From contig JAJDAR010000285.1 of assembly GCA_029261775.1 (NCBI GenBank), forward strand, positions 1-34,801: 34,801 bases of DNA. The letters are read 5' to 3'. Numbering within the stretch: the first letter of the stretch is position 1; each line of letters opens with the position of its first letter. Both the position numbers and the translations under genes were made by a program. Below the pieces are notes generated by a model, which was not told the DNA's origin, searched no databases, and saw only the letters and a list, made by a program, of their open reading frames with translations. Of the stretch, positions 1 through 8,314 are shown in pieces. The DNA comes from Deltaproteobacteria bacterium. GTDB lineage: Bacteria > Myxococcota_A > UBA9160 > UBA6930.

Positions 1-528
1 CTCAGCATGCCGGTCTGGAACGCCGTCGCGCGACGGGTCGACAAGCGCACGATCTTCCTGATGGGAGCCTGCTGGTGGGTCGGGTCGCAGGTCTTCCTGT
101 TCCTCGCCACGCCCGAGTGGAGCCGCTGGATCGTGTTCGTCGGCGCCGCGATCGGCGGCGTCGGCTATGCCGCCGCAGACATGATCCCCTGGTCGATGCT
201 GGGCGAGGTGGTGGACGAGGACGAGCTCGAGTCCGGCGAGCGCCGGGAGGGGCTCTACTTCGGCCTCTTCACCTTCCTTCGCAAGGCGGGAGGCGCCCTC
301 GGCGTGGCCGGAGCCTTCGCGGTTCTCGACCTGGCCGGCTACCGGGGAGGCCAGGCCGTCGAGGATGCCCCGGTGGAGTGGATCCGGGCCTTCACGGCAG
401 TCTTCCCCGCCGTCTTCGTGGTGCTCGCCGCGATCGTGGCGCTTCGCTTCCCTCTCGGTCGCGCGCGGCATGCGGAGATCCTCGGCGAGCTCGAGCTGCG
501 GCGGGCCGCACGGCGGAGCGGCTCATGA
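1..528 (+). CDS. MFS_2 (GPH/MelB-like) sugar:cation symporter, C-terminal part
   Basis: The reading frame is open from base 1, so the gene begins outside the window and only the last ~175 residues are seen. They contain about four hydrophobic membrane segments. The stretch 'PWSMLGEVVDEDE' followed by 'GERREGLYFGLFTF' is the signature of the glycoside-pentoside-hexuronide (MFS_2) branch of the major facilitator superfamily, which imports sugars or related solutes with H+ or Na+ in the inner membrane. The substrate cannot be told from this half. The first ATG at base 7 is internal ('MPVWN' corresponds to the usual 'PLW' in mid-protein) and is not a start. The stop overlaps the next gene's ATG (ATGA), so the two are probably co-transcribed. 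Confidence 0.85.
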   Translation, partial: LSMPVWNAVARRVDKRTIFLMGACWWVGSQVFLFLATPEWSRWIVFVGAAIGGVGYAAADMIPWSMLGEVVDEDELESGERREGLYFGLFTFLRKAGGALGVAGAFAVLDLAGYRGGQAVEDAPVEWIRAFTAVFPAVFVVLAAIVALRFPLGRARHAEILGELELRRAARRSGS

Positions 529-785
529 GCGGTTTCGACGGGGACTCGCGGGTCGTCCCCGACGGCGTGCAGATCCGCGGGCTCCGGCGCGAGCAGGGCT
601 GGTCGCGCCGCACCCTCGTGGCCCGGATCGCCGAGGCCAGCGTCCGGGCGACGGGGCTTCGCGAGACGATCACCGTGAGCCAGCTCGGGGGCATCGAGGA
701 GGTCAACGAGCCGATTCCCTACGCCATGCTGTGCCTCGTGGCCGCGGGTCTCGATCGCAATCCCGTCGAGCTGCTGCTCGAGTAG
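525..785 (+). CDS. Small XRE-like helix-turn-helix protein
   Basis: An 86-residue protein translationally coupled to the MFS gene through an ATGA overlap. Residues ~15-85 look like a Cro/C1 (XRE) fold: 'IRGLRREQGWSRRTLVARI' matches helices 1-2, and 'LCLVAAGLDRNPVELLLE' matches the usual final helices ('LAEALGVSLDELL'). The loop between helix 2 and the recognition helix ('EASVRATGLRETIT') is about 10 residues longer than normal, so DNA binding is plausible but not certain. There is no membrane segment and no second domain. Its position suggests a local regulator of the transporter operon, which is inference. Its stop codon directly abuts the stop of the convergent hydrolase gene with no intervening base. 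Confidence 0.7.
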   Translation: MSGFDGDSRVVPDGVQIRGLRREQGWSRRTLVARIAEASVRATGLRETITVSQLGGIEEVNEPIPYAMLCLVAAGLDRNPVELLLE

Positions 786-2228
786 CTAGGAGGTGAGGCC
801 GGACTCGCGGAACGCCTCGCGCAGCAGGCCCCGCACGTTCGCGTGCAGCCCGAAGGTCAGATGGCCACCCGGGTACCACTCGATCCGCGGGCGCTGCCAG
901 TGCTCCCAGAGATCGGCCACCTGGTCCGCAGGGACGAGCTGGTCCATCTGGGCGGCGAAGAGGTAGCGACGCTCGTGGGGCACGAGGGGCTCGAGATCCA
1001 GCGGGGAGGCCACGGTCATCACGCGGCGGAGCATCTCCTGCCGGGCGCCGAGCGCCTCGATGCTGCGCAGGAGACCGGGCGGTCCGTGCCGCCAGACGAG
1101 CCGCGCGACGTCGGTCGCCGGGATGCCCGGGATCGCGCAGGCCAGGCCCTCCTCGACCGACGCGAGCGCCGCCGTGTGGTAGCCGCCGAGCGACAAGCCG
1201 TACACGCCGATCGCCTCGGCTCCGCGGCCGCGGGCCCATCCGATCATCCGCCGCATGTCCCAGAGGGCCTGGCTGATGCCATGGATCGAATCGAGCATGT
1301 TGCCCGCCAGGAAACCGTCGCCCGAGAGCCGCCCGATCTTGCGCGGACCGTGCAGTGGAAGGACCGGGAGCAGGACGTTCAGGCCGAGCTGGTGGTGCAG
1401 CTCGGCCGCGCGGAAGGCCTGGAGGTCGATCCGCGGCACCCCCATCTGGTAGCCGTGGATGCAGACGATCCACGGACGACCCGGGGTCCCGTGCTCGAGC
1501 AGCCAGGCGTGGGCCGTGCGGTTCGGCGCGTAGCTCAGCCAACGGTCGCGGCCCGGCTCGTCGCTCGCGGGCTCGTACTCGCTCGGAAAGCGCAGGTGCT
1601 GGTACGTCACACCTGCGGTGGTGCGCGGCTGCAACTCGACCTCGTTCAGGACGGGTGGCGTCAGGTGGTAGGCCGCGGGCTTCTCCAGGAAGCCCCGCTC
1701 CTCGAACAGCGCGAGGGCCTCGCGCACCTCGTGCACGACGGCCCGGCGCTCGTCGCCGTCGGGGACGACCATGCTCGCGCTCATGAAGGCGAGGATGGTG
1801 TCGTCGCCGGCCACCTCGGCGGCCTGCCGCCAGCTTTCCTCGAAGGGAGGCAGACCCTCCGGAAGGGTGGTCTGCGCGACGCTCAGCCGGCCCGCGCAGA
1901 CCCACGCCAGCGCACTGAGCCCGATCAGCGAGAGTCCCGCCACCGGGCCCGCCGCGAAGAGGGCGCCCAGGCCGAAGACCGCGCCCAGCAGCCCGCCGAA
2001 GGCCATGAAGTGATGGAGGCGTTCGTCGCCCGGCATCAGCAGCGTCGTGACCCCGGTCCCCATCAGCAAGCCCCCCGGCAGCAGGGCGAGGACGAAACCC
2101 AGCGGCCCCGCGTCGAAGCCGTGGGAGAGCCAGAGCAGGCCTGCGCCGATGGCCGGCCACGCCTGGAGCGGAAAGCGAAGCCCGGCACGTCGGTCGTCGC
2201 GGGGATCGATCGGAACAGAGGCGTTCAT
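786..2228 (-). CDS. Membrane-anchored alpha/beta hydrolase (ABHD18-like)
   Basis: A 480-residue protein. The ORF track extends it to base 2588, but the start at 2228 ('MNASVPIDPR') fits best because the upstream extension is Arg/Pro-rich and lies over the divergent M20 gene. Residues ~22-112 hold three to four hydrophobic segments, so the protein is membrane-anchored. The alpha/beta hydrolase domain spans ~225-480: an oxyanion-type 'CIHGY' strand near 256-260, nucleophile elbow 'GLSLGG' with Ser346, a candidate acid Asp429 in 'AAQMDQLVPADQ', and the catalytic His456 in 'GGHLTF'. The triad looks intact, so an esterase or lipase-like activity is likely, but the substrate is unknown. The spacing between HGY and GLSLGG and the overall layout resemble the ABHD18/DUF2048 group; that assignment is tentative. 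It is divergent from the M20 peptidase gene. Confidence 0.8.
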   Translation of the reverse strand: MNASVPIDPRDDRRAGLRFPLQAWPAIGAGLLWLSHGFDAGPLGFVLALLPGGLLMGTGVTTLLMPGDERLHHFMAFGGLLGAVFGLGALFAAGPVAGLSLIGLSALAWVCAGRLSVAQTTLPEGLPPFEESWRQAAEVAGDDTILAFMSASMVVPDGDERRAVVHEVREALALFEERGFLEKPAAYHLTPPVLNEVELQPRTTAGVTYQHLRFPSEYEPASDEPGRDRWLSYAPNRTAHAWLLEHGTPGRPWIVCIHGYQMGVPRIDLQAFRAAELHHQLGLNVLLPVLPLHGPRKIGRLSGDGFLAGNMLDSIHGISQALWDMRRMIGWARGRGAEAIGVYGLSLGGYHTAALASVEEGLACAIPGIPATDVARLVWRHGPPGLLRSIEALGARQEMLRRVMTVASPLDLEPLVPHERRYLFAAQMDQLVPADQVADLWEHWQRPRIEWYPGGHLTFGLHANVRGLLREAFRESGLTS

Positions 2229-2335
2229 TCGTGTCTCCACGCCCGGCGATCGGCTCGTCGGGCAGGCCATCGCGGGGCGACCCGGGAAGGTAACCTTCCC
2301 CGGACACGAGCGCGCACGCGCGGAGGGAGACGTCC

Positions 2336-3661
2336 TTGAAGCGAATCGGAACCTCGGTCCCCGGCCTGCTCCTGGGGGTGATGTGCGCGCACGCGGCAGC
2401 GACAGCCACGCCGCAGGATCTGGAGGCCGCCCTCCGAAAGGAAGTCGAGGGCGCGTCGGAGCAGGTGAGAACCTGGCGTCGCGACTTCCACGCGCATCCG
2501 GAGCTGTCGAATCGGGAGACCCGCACGGCCGGCGTCGTGGCCGAGGTGCTCGGCGACCTCGGCCTCGAGGTGCGCACGGGCATCGCACACACCGGCGTCG
2601 TCGGTGTGCTGCGCGGGGGCGCCGGCGCCGGTCCGACGGTGGCCCTTCGAGCCGACATGGATGCGCTGCCCGTGACGGAGGCCGTGGATCTGCCCTTCGC
2701 CTCGAAGGTCCGGACGACGTATCTCGATCGCGAGGTGGGGGTGATGCACGCCTGCGGGCACGACGCCCACACCGCCATCCTGCTGGGCGCGGCCCGCGCG
2801 CTCGCAGCCCGGAAGGACGACCTGCCGGGCACGGTGCTCTTCGTATTCCAGCCCGCCGAGGAGGGAGCGCCGCCCGGTGAGCGGGGCGGCGCCCGGCTGA
2901 TGGTCGAGGAGGGCGTGTTCGACGAACCCTTCCCCGACGCCATCCTCGGCCTGCACGTCGTCCCCCAGTACGAAGCCGGTCAGATCGCCGTCGTGTCGGG
3001 CGGCGCCATGGCCGGCTCGGATCGCCTCTCCATCCTCGTGCGCGGGCGCCAGACCCACGCCGCCTATCCGTGGCTCGGCGTCGACCCGATCACCGCGGCG
3101 GCCCGGGTCGTGCTGGCCTTGCAGGCCATTCCGGCACGCAGGGTCGACACCCGGCGCCCCTCGGTGGTCTCGATCGGGGCCATCCATGGCGGCGTGCGGG
3201 GGAACATCATCCCGGACGAGGTCGAGCTGACCGGCACGATCCGCCACACCCATCCGCCGATGCAGGCGGCGCTCCATCAGCTGGTGGAGGAGACGGCGCA
3301 GAAGGCGGCCGAGAGCGCAGGTGCCACGGCCGAGGTGAAGATCGGCATCGGCTACCCGGTCACCTTCAACGATCCGGCACTGACGGAACGAGTGAGCCCC
3401 GCACTCGAACGGGCAGCGGGCAGCGGCGGACTGGTCCCCGGGCTGCTGCGCACCGGCGCCGAGGACTTCGCGTTCTTCTCGCGCGTGGTTCCGGGCGTCT
3501 ACTTCTGGCTGGGCATCCGACCCCCGGGAACGCCGGAGGAGGAGGCCGCACCGAACCACTCCCCCCACTTCCGCATCGACGAGACCGCGCTTCCCCTCGG
3601 TGTGCGAGCTCTGGTCCTGGCGACGGCAGACCTGCTCACCGGCGGAATCACCGGGCCTTAA
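2336..3661 (+). CDS. Secreted M20D-family amidohydrolase/carboxypeptidase
   Basis: A 441-residue zinc-dependent amidohydrolase of the hippurate hydrolase/IAA-amino-acid hydrolase group, which cleaves N-acyl amino acids or similar amides. The start is TTG at 2336, supported by a strong Shine-Dalgarno GGAGGGAG eight bases upstream. Residues 1-~25 form a signal peptide ('LLLGVMCAHAAATATP'), so it is exported. The family motifs are present: 'RADMDALPV' (~105-113), 'MHACGHDAHTA' with metal ligands Cys140 and His142, 'FQPAEEG' with the Glu pair 175-176, 'GLHVVPQ', and the late His in 'NHSPHF'. The dimerisation insert follows the GLHV motif. Length matches the family plus signal peptide. It is followed by a hairpin likely to terminate it. 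Confidence 0.9.
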   Translation: MKRIGTSVPGLLLGVMCAHAAATATPQDLEAALRKEVEGASEQVRTWRRDFHAHPELSNRETRTAGVVAEVLGDLGLEVRTGIAHTGVVGVLRGGAGAGPTVALRADMDALPVTEAVDLPFASKVRTTYLDREVGVMHACGHDAHTAILLGAARALAARKDDLPGTVLFVFQPAEEGAPPGERGGARLMVEEGVFDEPFPDAILGLHVVPQYEAGQIAVVSGGAMAGSDRLSILVRGRQTHAAYPWLGVDPITAAARVVLALQAIPARRVDTRRPSVVSIGAIHGGVRGNIIPDEVELTGTIRHTHPPMQAALHQLVEETAQKAAESAGATAEVKIGIGYPVTFNDPALTERVSPALERAAGSGGLVPGLLRTGAEDFAFFSRVVPGVYFWLGIRPPGTPEEEAAPNHSPHFRIDETALPLGVRALVLATADLLTGGITGP

Positions 3662-3671
3662 GGTAGGCTCG

Positions 3672-3695
3672 CTCTGCCGCCCGGTGGCGGCAGAG
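3672..3695 (+). terminator. Hairpin 10 nt after the M20 gene
   Basis: CTCTGCCGCC-CGGT-GGCGGCAGAG is a perfect 10-bp stem with a 4-base loop, starting ten bases after the amidohydrolase stop. There is no run of T after it, so intrinsic termination is likely but could be weak. It separates the amidohydrolase from plsB. Confidence 0.5.
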
Positions 3696-3745
3696 GCGAC
3701 GGACCCATCACGACCGACATCGCACAGACCGCAGCGCCTCCCGGG

Positions 3746-6154
3746 ATGGAACGAGACGCGGAAACGCCCGCCCCTTCGTGGCCCGCCGGCGCCGGAGACG
3801 GGCGCGTCGTGTTCCTGCTCGACGCGGCCAACGGGTTCGAGGAACGCCTGCTCCGACGCTGGATCGAGGAGGCCCGACCCGCAGACCTCTCGCCCGACCG
3901 CGTCGAGACCCTGCGCATCCCCTGCCCCCGGCGCTCTCGCGGCTCGGTGGATGCGGGCCTCGAGCCGTGTCTGGCCGCCGGAGGGGATCCGCTCCTGGCC
4001 CCACTGCGCGTGGCGTGGCTCGCGCCGCGACGAGACGGGCAGCGCACCGCGCGGCTCTCCGACCTGCTCAAGCTCGGCGACCCGCGCGACCCGGGCTCGC
4101 TTCGCTCCCGCTGGATCGCGCGGCGCGACCCGGGCCGCTGCCGGGTCGTCGCGGGCGAGCCGGCTCCGGCCTCCGAGCTGCGCGAGCGCTGGCGACGGGC
4201 CGCGACCGGCGAGAGCGGGGCCACCGTCGGCCTCGCCGACTTCGTCGCCCGGCAGGCGGCCCTGGCTCTGGAGCGGGCCGAGCGGCGCCTGCGTGGCGCG
4301 CGCTACAAGGTGCCGCGCTTCGTCCGCGACGAGGTGCTGTCTCGACCCGCCTTCGTCGGCGAGCTGGCGCAGGTGGCTCGCGAACTCGGCAAGGGAGACG
4401 CCGAGCTGCGACGCGAGGCGAACCGCTATCTGAAGGAGATCGCGGCCAGCACCAGCCCCTTCGTCATCGACCTGATGGTGCAGGTGTGGGTGCGTCTCTT
4501 CTCGCGCGGCTACGACGCCGCGCTTCACCACGATCCGGAAGAGATCGAGCAGCTGCGCCGCCTCTGTCAGCAGCATTCCGTGGTCTTCCTGCCGACGCAC
4601 AAGTCGAATCTCGACCACGGCGTGCTGCAGACCCTGCTCCACGAGAACGGCCTCCCGCCCAACCACACCGCGGGCGGCATCAACATGAATTTCTTTCCGA
4701 TCGGCCCCCTCGCGCGCCGCAGCGGGGTCTTCTTCATCCGGCGAACCTTCAAGGACCTGCCGGTCTACAAGCTCGTCCTGCGGCACTACATCGACTACCT
4801 GATCGAGAAGCGCTTTCCGCTCGAGTGGTACATCGAGGGCGGGCGCTCGCGGTCCGGCAAGCTGCTGCCCCCGCGCTTCGGCCTGCTGGCCTATGTGGTC
4901 GACGCCTACCGACGAGGCCGTGCCGAGGACGTCCTGCTCGTACCCGTCTCGATCAACTACGACCAGATCTCGGACGTGGGGGACTACGCCGCGGAGCAGC
5001 TCGGAGGGGTGAAGGAGAGCGAGGGCTTCCGGTGGTTCGTCCGCTTCGTCCGACGCCTGGGCCGGCGCTACGGCAAGATCGTGATCCGCTTCGGCGAGCC
5101 GCTCTCCTTGGCCAAGGCGCTCGGCCCCGCGGACCCGGAGGCCGACCCCGATCCGGACGAGGAGAGCGTGGCTCTCCAGAAGCTCGCCTTCGAGGTCTGC
5201 GTGCGCATCAATCGCGCCACGCCGATCACTCCGATCTCCCTGGTGTGTCTCGCGCTGCTCGGTCGGGGGGATCGGGCGCTCACCGCCCAGGAGATGGTGA
5301 CGGCACTCGACAACCTCGTCTTCTACGTGCGCGAGCGACGTCTCGCGACGACCGAGGCCCTCGAGCTCGACAACGAGGAGGGCGTCCTGCGGATCCTGGA
5401 GGAGCTGACCCGGAACGGCCTGCTCGAGCGCTTCGACGGGGGGCCCGAGGCGGTCTACCGGATCGCCGAAGACCAGCACCTCGCCGCGGCCTACTACCGG
5501 AACACCGTGATCCACTACTTCGTGGGCGGCGCGATCGCCGAGCTGGCGCTCCTGCGAGCCGCCGAGGAGGACGTCGCCGATCGGACCGCGGAGTTCTGGA
5601 AGGCCGCGATGGATCTGCGCGATCTGCTGAAGTTCGAGTTCTTCTTCCCCGAGAAGGAGATCTTCCGGGAGGAGATCCGGCAGGAGCTCCGGATCTACGA
5701 CGTCGAGTGGGAGAAGCGACTCGAGCGCGGGCCGGAGGCGATCGTCGGGCTGCTGCGGCGGATCCGTCCCTTCAGCGCCCACCGTATCCTGCGCCCCTTC
5801 CTCGAGGCGTACCGGGTGGTCGCGGATGCGCTCGGTCACCGGGATCCGGAAGCCCCGCTCGACGAGAAGGTCTTCTTCGATCAGTGCCTGGCGCTGGGCC
5901 GCCAATATACGCTCCAGCGTCGGGTCAAGCGTCAGGAGTCGGTCTCGAAGGTCCTGTTCGGAACCGCCCTCAAGCTCGCCCGACACCGCGGTCTGCTCGA
6001 GCCCGGCCCCGCCCAGATCCGCTCGAGGCAGGCCTTCGCCGCCGAGATCCGTCAGGCCATCCGCCACATCGACGCCATCGAGACCCTCGTCCGCGCACGC
6101 CAGGCCGGCGTGTTCGGCGCGGCCACCCCCACTCCGGTCCAGCCCGCCCCGTAG
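3746..6154 (+). CDS. plsB: Glycerol-3-phosphate 1-O-acyltransferase PlsB
   Basis: An 802-residue protein, close to E. coli PlsB (807). It transfers an acyl chain to sn-glycerol-3-phosphate, the first step of phospholipid synthesis, at the inner membrane. All four acyltransferase blocks are visible: block I 'HKSNLDHG' (His285, Asp290, the HX4D catalytic pair), block II 'GVFFIRRTF', block III 'EGGRSRSGKLLPPRFG', and block IV 'VPVSINYDQI'. Block I reads HKSNLD rather than the E. coli HRSHMD but keeps the catalytic residues. The long N-terminal and C-terminal regions typical of PlsB/DHAPAT-like enzymes are present. The ATG at 3746 has only a weak ribosome-binding site; no better in-frame start was found. 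It is convergent with the NSS transporter, 23 bases away. Confidence 0.92.
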   Translation: MERDAETPAPSWPAGAGDGRVVFLLDAANGFEERLLRRWIEEARPADLSPDRVETLRIPCPRRSRGSVDAGLEPCLAAGGDPLLAPLRVAWLAPRRDGQRTARLSDLLKLGDPRDPGSLRSRWIARRDPGRCRVVAGEPAPASELRERWRRAATGESGATVGLADFVARQAALALERAERRLRGARYKVPRFVRDEVLSRPAFVGELAQVARELGKGDAELRREANRYLKEIAASTSPFVIDLMVQVWVRLFSRGYDAALHHDPEEIEQLRRLCQQHSVVFLPTHKSNLDHGVLQTLLHENGLPPNHTAGGINMNFFPIGPLARRSGVFFIRRTFKDLPVYKLVLRHYIDYLIEKRFPLEWYIEGGRSRSGKLLPPRFGLLAYVVDAYRRGRAEDVLLVPVSINYDQISDVGDYAAEQLGGVKESEGFRWFVRFVRRLGRRYGKIVIRFGEPLSLAKALGPADPEADPDPDEESVALQKLAFEVCVRINRATPITPISLVCLALLGRGDRALTAQEMVTALDNLVFYVRERRLATTEALELDNEEGVLRILEELTRNGLLERFDGGPEAVYRIAEDQHLAAAYYRNTVIHYFVGGAIAELALLRAAEEDVADRTAEFWKAAMDLRDLLKFEFFFPEKEIFREEIRQELRIYDVEWEKRLERGPEAIVGLLRRIRPFSAHRILRPFLEAYRVVADALGHRDPEAPLDEKVFFDQCLALGRQYTLQRRVKRQESVSKVLFGTALKLARHRGLLEPGPAQIRSRQAFAAEIRQAIRHIDAIETLVRARQAGVFGAATPTPVQPAP

Positions 6155-6177
6155 TCGCCCGTCGGCCCCGAGCGGAG

Positions 6178-7521
6178 CTAGCCCTCGCCGAACCACCTCG
6201 CCGCCACGGCGCTCCACGCGTCGGCGGCCGAGTAGACGAGCACCACCGCCAGGATCGCGGGCACCACGAAGCGCAGCATGACCAGCCACAGCCGCAGGGC
6301 CAGGCGCTGGCGACCGTCGGGGTGGACCTCGTCGAGCAGTTCGGGCCCGAGCACCCAGCCGGCGAAGATCGACAGGGAGAATCCGCCGAGGACCAGCAGC
6401 AGGTTGCCGCCGATCTTGTCCATCAGGTCGAGCATCCCGATGTCGTAGGCCGCGACCAGACCCAGCAGGGCAATGGCACCGCCCAGCAGCCACGCGGCAC
6501 GGACCCGGGGCATGGCGAAGGTGTCGATCGCGGACGCGACGACCACCTCGAGCAGCGAGATCGCAGAGGTCAGCGCGCCCACGGCCAACGCCACCATGAA
6601 GAGCGCTCCGATCACCCGGCCGGTTCCACCCATGTCGGCAAAGGCCTGCGGCAGGGTGACGAACAACGCGCCGAGCGTACTGGCGCCGACCTGCTCCTGG
6701 AGGCCCAGGGCGAACACGAGCGGGAAGACCACGAGCCCGGCGATGAAGGCCACGGCGAAGTCCGAGCTGGCGATGAGCACCGCCTCGCGCGGCAGGTCGC
6801 GCTCCCGCGACAGGTAGCTGGCGTAGGTGAGGATGGCGCCCATGCCGAGGCTCAGGCTGAAGAAGGCCTGGCCGGCGGCGTCCCGCAGCACGTCCGGATT
6901 CAGGATCGCGGCAAACTCGGTGGTGAAGTAGTAGCGGTAGCCGTCCACGGCGCCGTCGAGGGTCGCTGCGTAGAGAGCGAGACCGACCACCAGCACGCCG
7001 AGCACGGGCATCAGCGCGAGCGAGACACGCTCGATGCCGTTCTTGACGCCTCCGCTGACGACGAAGATCGTCAGTGCCATGAACGCGAGGTGCCAGGCCG
7101 CCGCGCCGTGGCCTTCGCTGATGGCGCCGAAGTGGGCGCCGGCGTCGGCCGGGAAGCCCCAGACCACCGCCTCGACGGCGTAGCGAACGGTCCACCCTGC
7201 CAGCACGCCGTAGTACGCGAGGATCACGAAGCCGGCCAGGACGAACAGGCCGCCGAGTGGCGCCCAGGCTCGACCTCCGTAGTGGATCAGGGCCTGCACC
7301 GGACTGCGCCCTGCACCGCGTCCCAGGGTCAGCTCTGCGAGCATCACGGGGAGACCGACCAGCAGCGTGAGCAGCACGTAGAGGATCACGAACGCTGCAC
7401 CGCCGTTCTCGGCGGCCATGTAGGAGAACCTCCACATGTTGCCGAGACCGACTGCCGACCCGACGGCCGCCAGGGTGAAGCCGATCCCCCCGGACCACTT
7501 CTCCCGCGTTCCGTTGCTCAT
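6178..7521 (-). CDS. Sodium-dependent NSS-family (SNF/LeuT-like) transporter
   Basis: A 447-residue inner-membrane protein with 11-12 predicted hydrophobic helices, the size of LeuT-type bacterial neurotransmitter:sodium symporters. The N-terminal block 'AAVGSAVGLGNMWRFSY' (~18-34) contains the TM1 unwound region that binds Na+ and substrate, and 'ENGGAAFVILYVLL' is the TM2 signature. Bacterial members import amino acids with Na+; the specific substrate cannot be read from sequence. The ATG at 7521 is preceded by AAGGA five bases upstream. A TATAAG sits just upstream of that but without a credible -35 element. It is convergent with plsB and appears monocistronic. Confidence 0.92.
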   Translation of the reverse strand: MSNGTREKWSGGIGFTLAAVGSAVGLGNMWRFSYMAAENGGAAFVILYVLLTLLVGLPVMLAELTLGRGAGRSPVQALIHYGGRAWAPLGGLFVLAGFVILAYYGVLAGWTVRYAVEAVVWGFPADAGAHFGAISEGHGAAAWHLAFMALTIFVVSGGVKNGIERVSLALMPVLGVLVVGLALYAATLDGAVDGYRYYFTTEFAAILNPDVLRDAAGQAFFSLSLGMGAILTYASYLSRERDLPREAVLIASSDFAVAFIAGLVVFPLVFALGLQEQVGASTLGALFVTLPQAFADMGGTGRVIGALFMVALAVGALTSAISLLEVVVASAIDTFAMPRVRAAWLLGGAIALLGLVAAYDIGMLDLMDKIGGNLLLVLGGFSLSIFAGWVLGPELLDEVHPDGRQRLALRLWLVMLRFVVPAILAVVLVYSAADAWSAVAARWFGEG

Positions 7522-7637
7522 CGCGTCCTTATACCCGAATTGCCCCCTGCATGGGGCTCAGCCGGTCTCTCCGCCCGAAGGAGACGGGGCTGGGCGGGAG
7601 CCCGAGCCGACCGCGGCTGGAGAGCGCCGAAACGAGA

Positions 7638-7669
7638 AGGGCCCGGTCGGCGACTGCCGACCGGGCCCT
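7638..7669 (-). terminator. Strong intrinsic terminator of the PEP-CTERM gene
   Basis: AGGGCCCGGTCGGC and its exact reverse complement form a 14-bp perfect stem with a 4-base loop, 21 bases after the stop of the minus-strand PEP-CTERM gene. On the minus strand it is followed by TTCTCGTTT, a T-rich tail. This is the best terminator in the window. Confidence 0.8.
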
Positions 7670-7690
7670 CGAAGAACCGATCTGCTGGAG

Positions 7691-8314
7691 TCAGCTCCGG
7701 CGGCGCATCCCGAAGAGCGCGAGGCCGAAGGCGCCGCTGGCGAGCAGGGCCATCGAGCCGGCCTCGGGGACGGCGTGCGGATCCGCGCCCAGCGAGATGA
7801 TGCCGAACTCGGTGCCGGCGGCGAAGCTGGTGCCGAGCACGGAGTTCGCGACGTCGGCAGCGGCCTGGGTCCAGGTCAGCTGGAAGGTCGTAGCGTCGAT
7901 CATGGTGAGATCGAACACGTCGGCGTCGGAGTCACCGTCGAGGGTCCCACCGACGAAGGAGCCGAAGCCACCGTGCGCGGTCTTGGTGTCCCAATCGATC
8001 GTGATGCCCTCGAACACGACGCGGTCACCACCGCCGCCGTTGACGAGCAGCGCGATGCGCGAGGTCGCGTGCACGACGGCGCCGCTGGTCACGTCGGTGA
8101 TCGGAAGCATGACCGTACCGTTCGGGCCGAATCCGGAACCTTGCGGAAAGAGCAACTCGCCGAAGTTCGCTTCGACGGTCGCGATCCCGGAGAAGTCCTG
8201 GGTGATCTCGATCTCCGAGAAACCCAAGGACAAGGCGACGGCCGGCGTGGCGCCTCCCAGTAGCAACACGGCAAGCGCGAGAGTCGCAGCCCGCAGCACC
8301 CCAGCATATTTCAC
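7691..8314 (-). CDS. PEP-CTERM-type sorted exported protein, unknown function
   Basis: A ~207-residue protein with an N-terminal signal peptide ('TLALAVLLLGGATPAVA') and a beta-rich, Gly/Thr/Asp-rich body without a recognised domain. The C-terminus 'VPEAGSMALLASGAFGLAL' followed by 'FGMRRRS' has the plan of a PEP-CTERM sorting signal: Pro-Glu motif, one hydrophobic helix, basic tail. Such proteins are handled by an exosortase and go to the cell surface or extracellular matrix; no exosortase gene is in the window. I chose GTG at 8314 because GGAGGG lies seven bases upstream; the ATG at 8320 would sit one base after it. The ORF-track start at 8398 precedes the ribosome-binding site and is unlikely. 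The gene stands alone, with a long upstream region and a strong terminator. Confidence 0.8.
   Translation of the reverse strand: MKYAGVLRAATLALAVLLLGGATPAVALSLGFSEIEITQDFSGIATVEANFGELLFPQGSGFGPNGTVMLPITDVTSGAVVHATSRIALLVNGGGGDRVVFEGITIDWDTKTAHGGFGSFVGGTLDGDSDADVFDLTMIDATTFQLTWTQAAADVANSVLGTSFAAGTEFGIISLGADPHAVPEAGSMALLASGAFGLALFGMRRRS

Noticed and set aside
703-2943. 746-residue minus ORF over the first hydrolase
   Set aside because: Shadow frame of the alpha/beta hydrolase, Arg/Pro-rich and without motifs.
2225-7498. 1757-residue minus-strand ORF
   Set aside because: It is antisense to the M20, plsB and other real genes; long stop-free antisense frames are common at this GC content, and its residues (Arg/Gly/Ala/His-rich) fit no family.
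7522-7540. TATAAG before the NSS gene as a promoter
   Set aside because: No -35 match at 16-18 bases, and it overlaps the AAGGA ribosome-binding site.
3778-7800. 1340-residue plus ORF
   Set aside because: Shadow of plsB in another frame and antisense of the NSS transporter.
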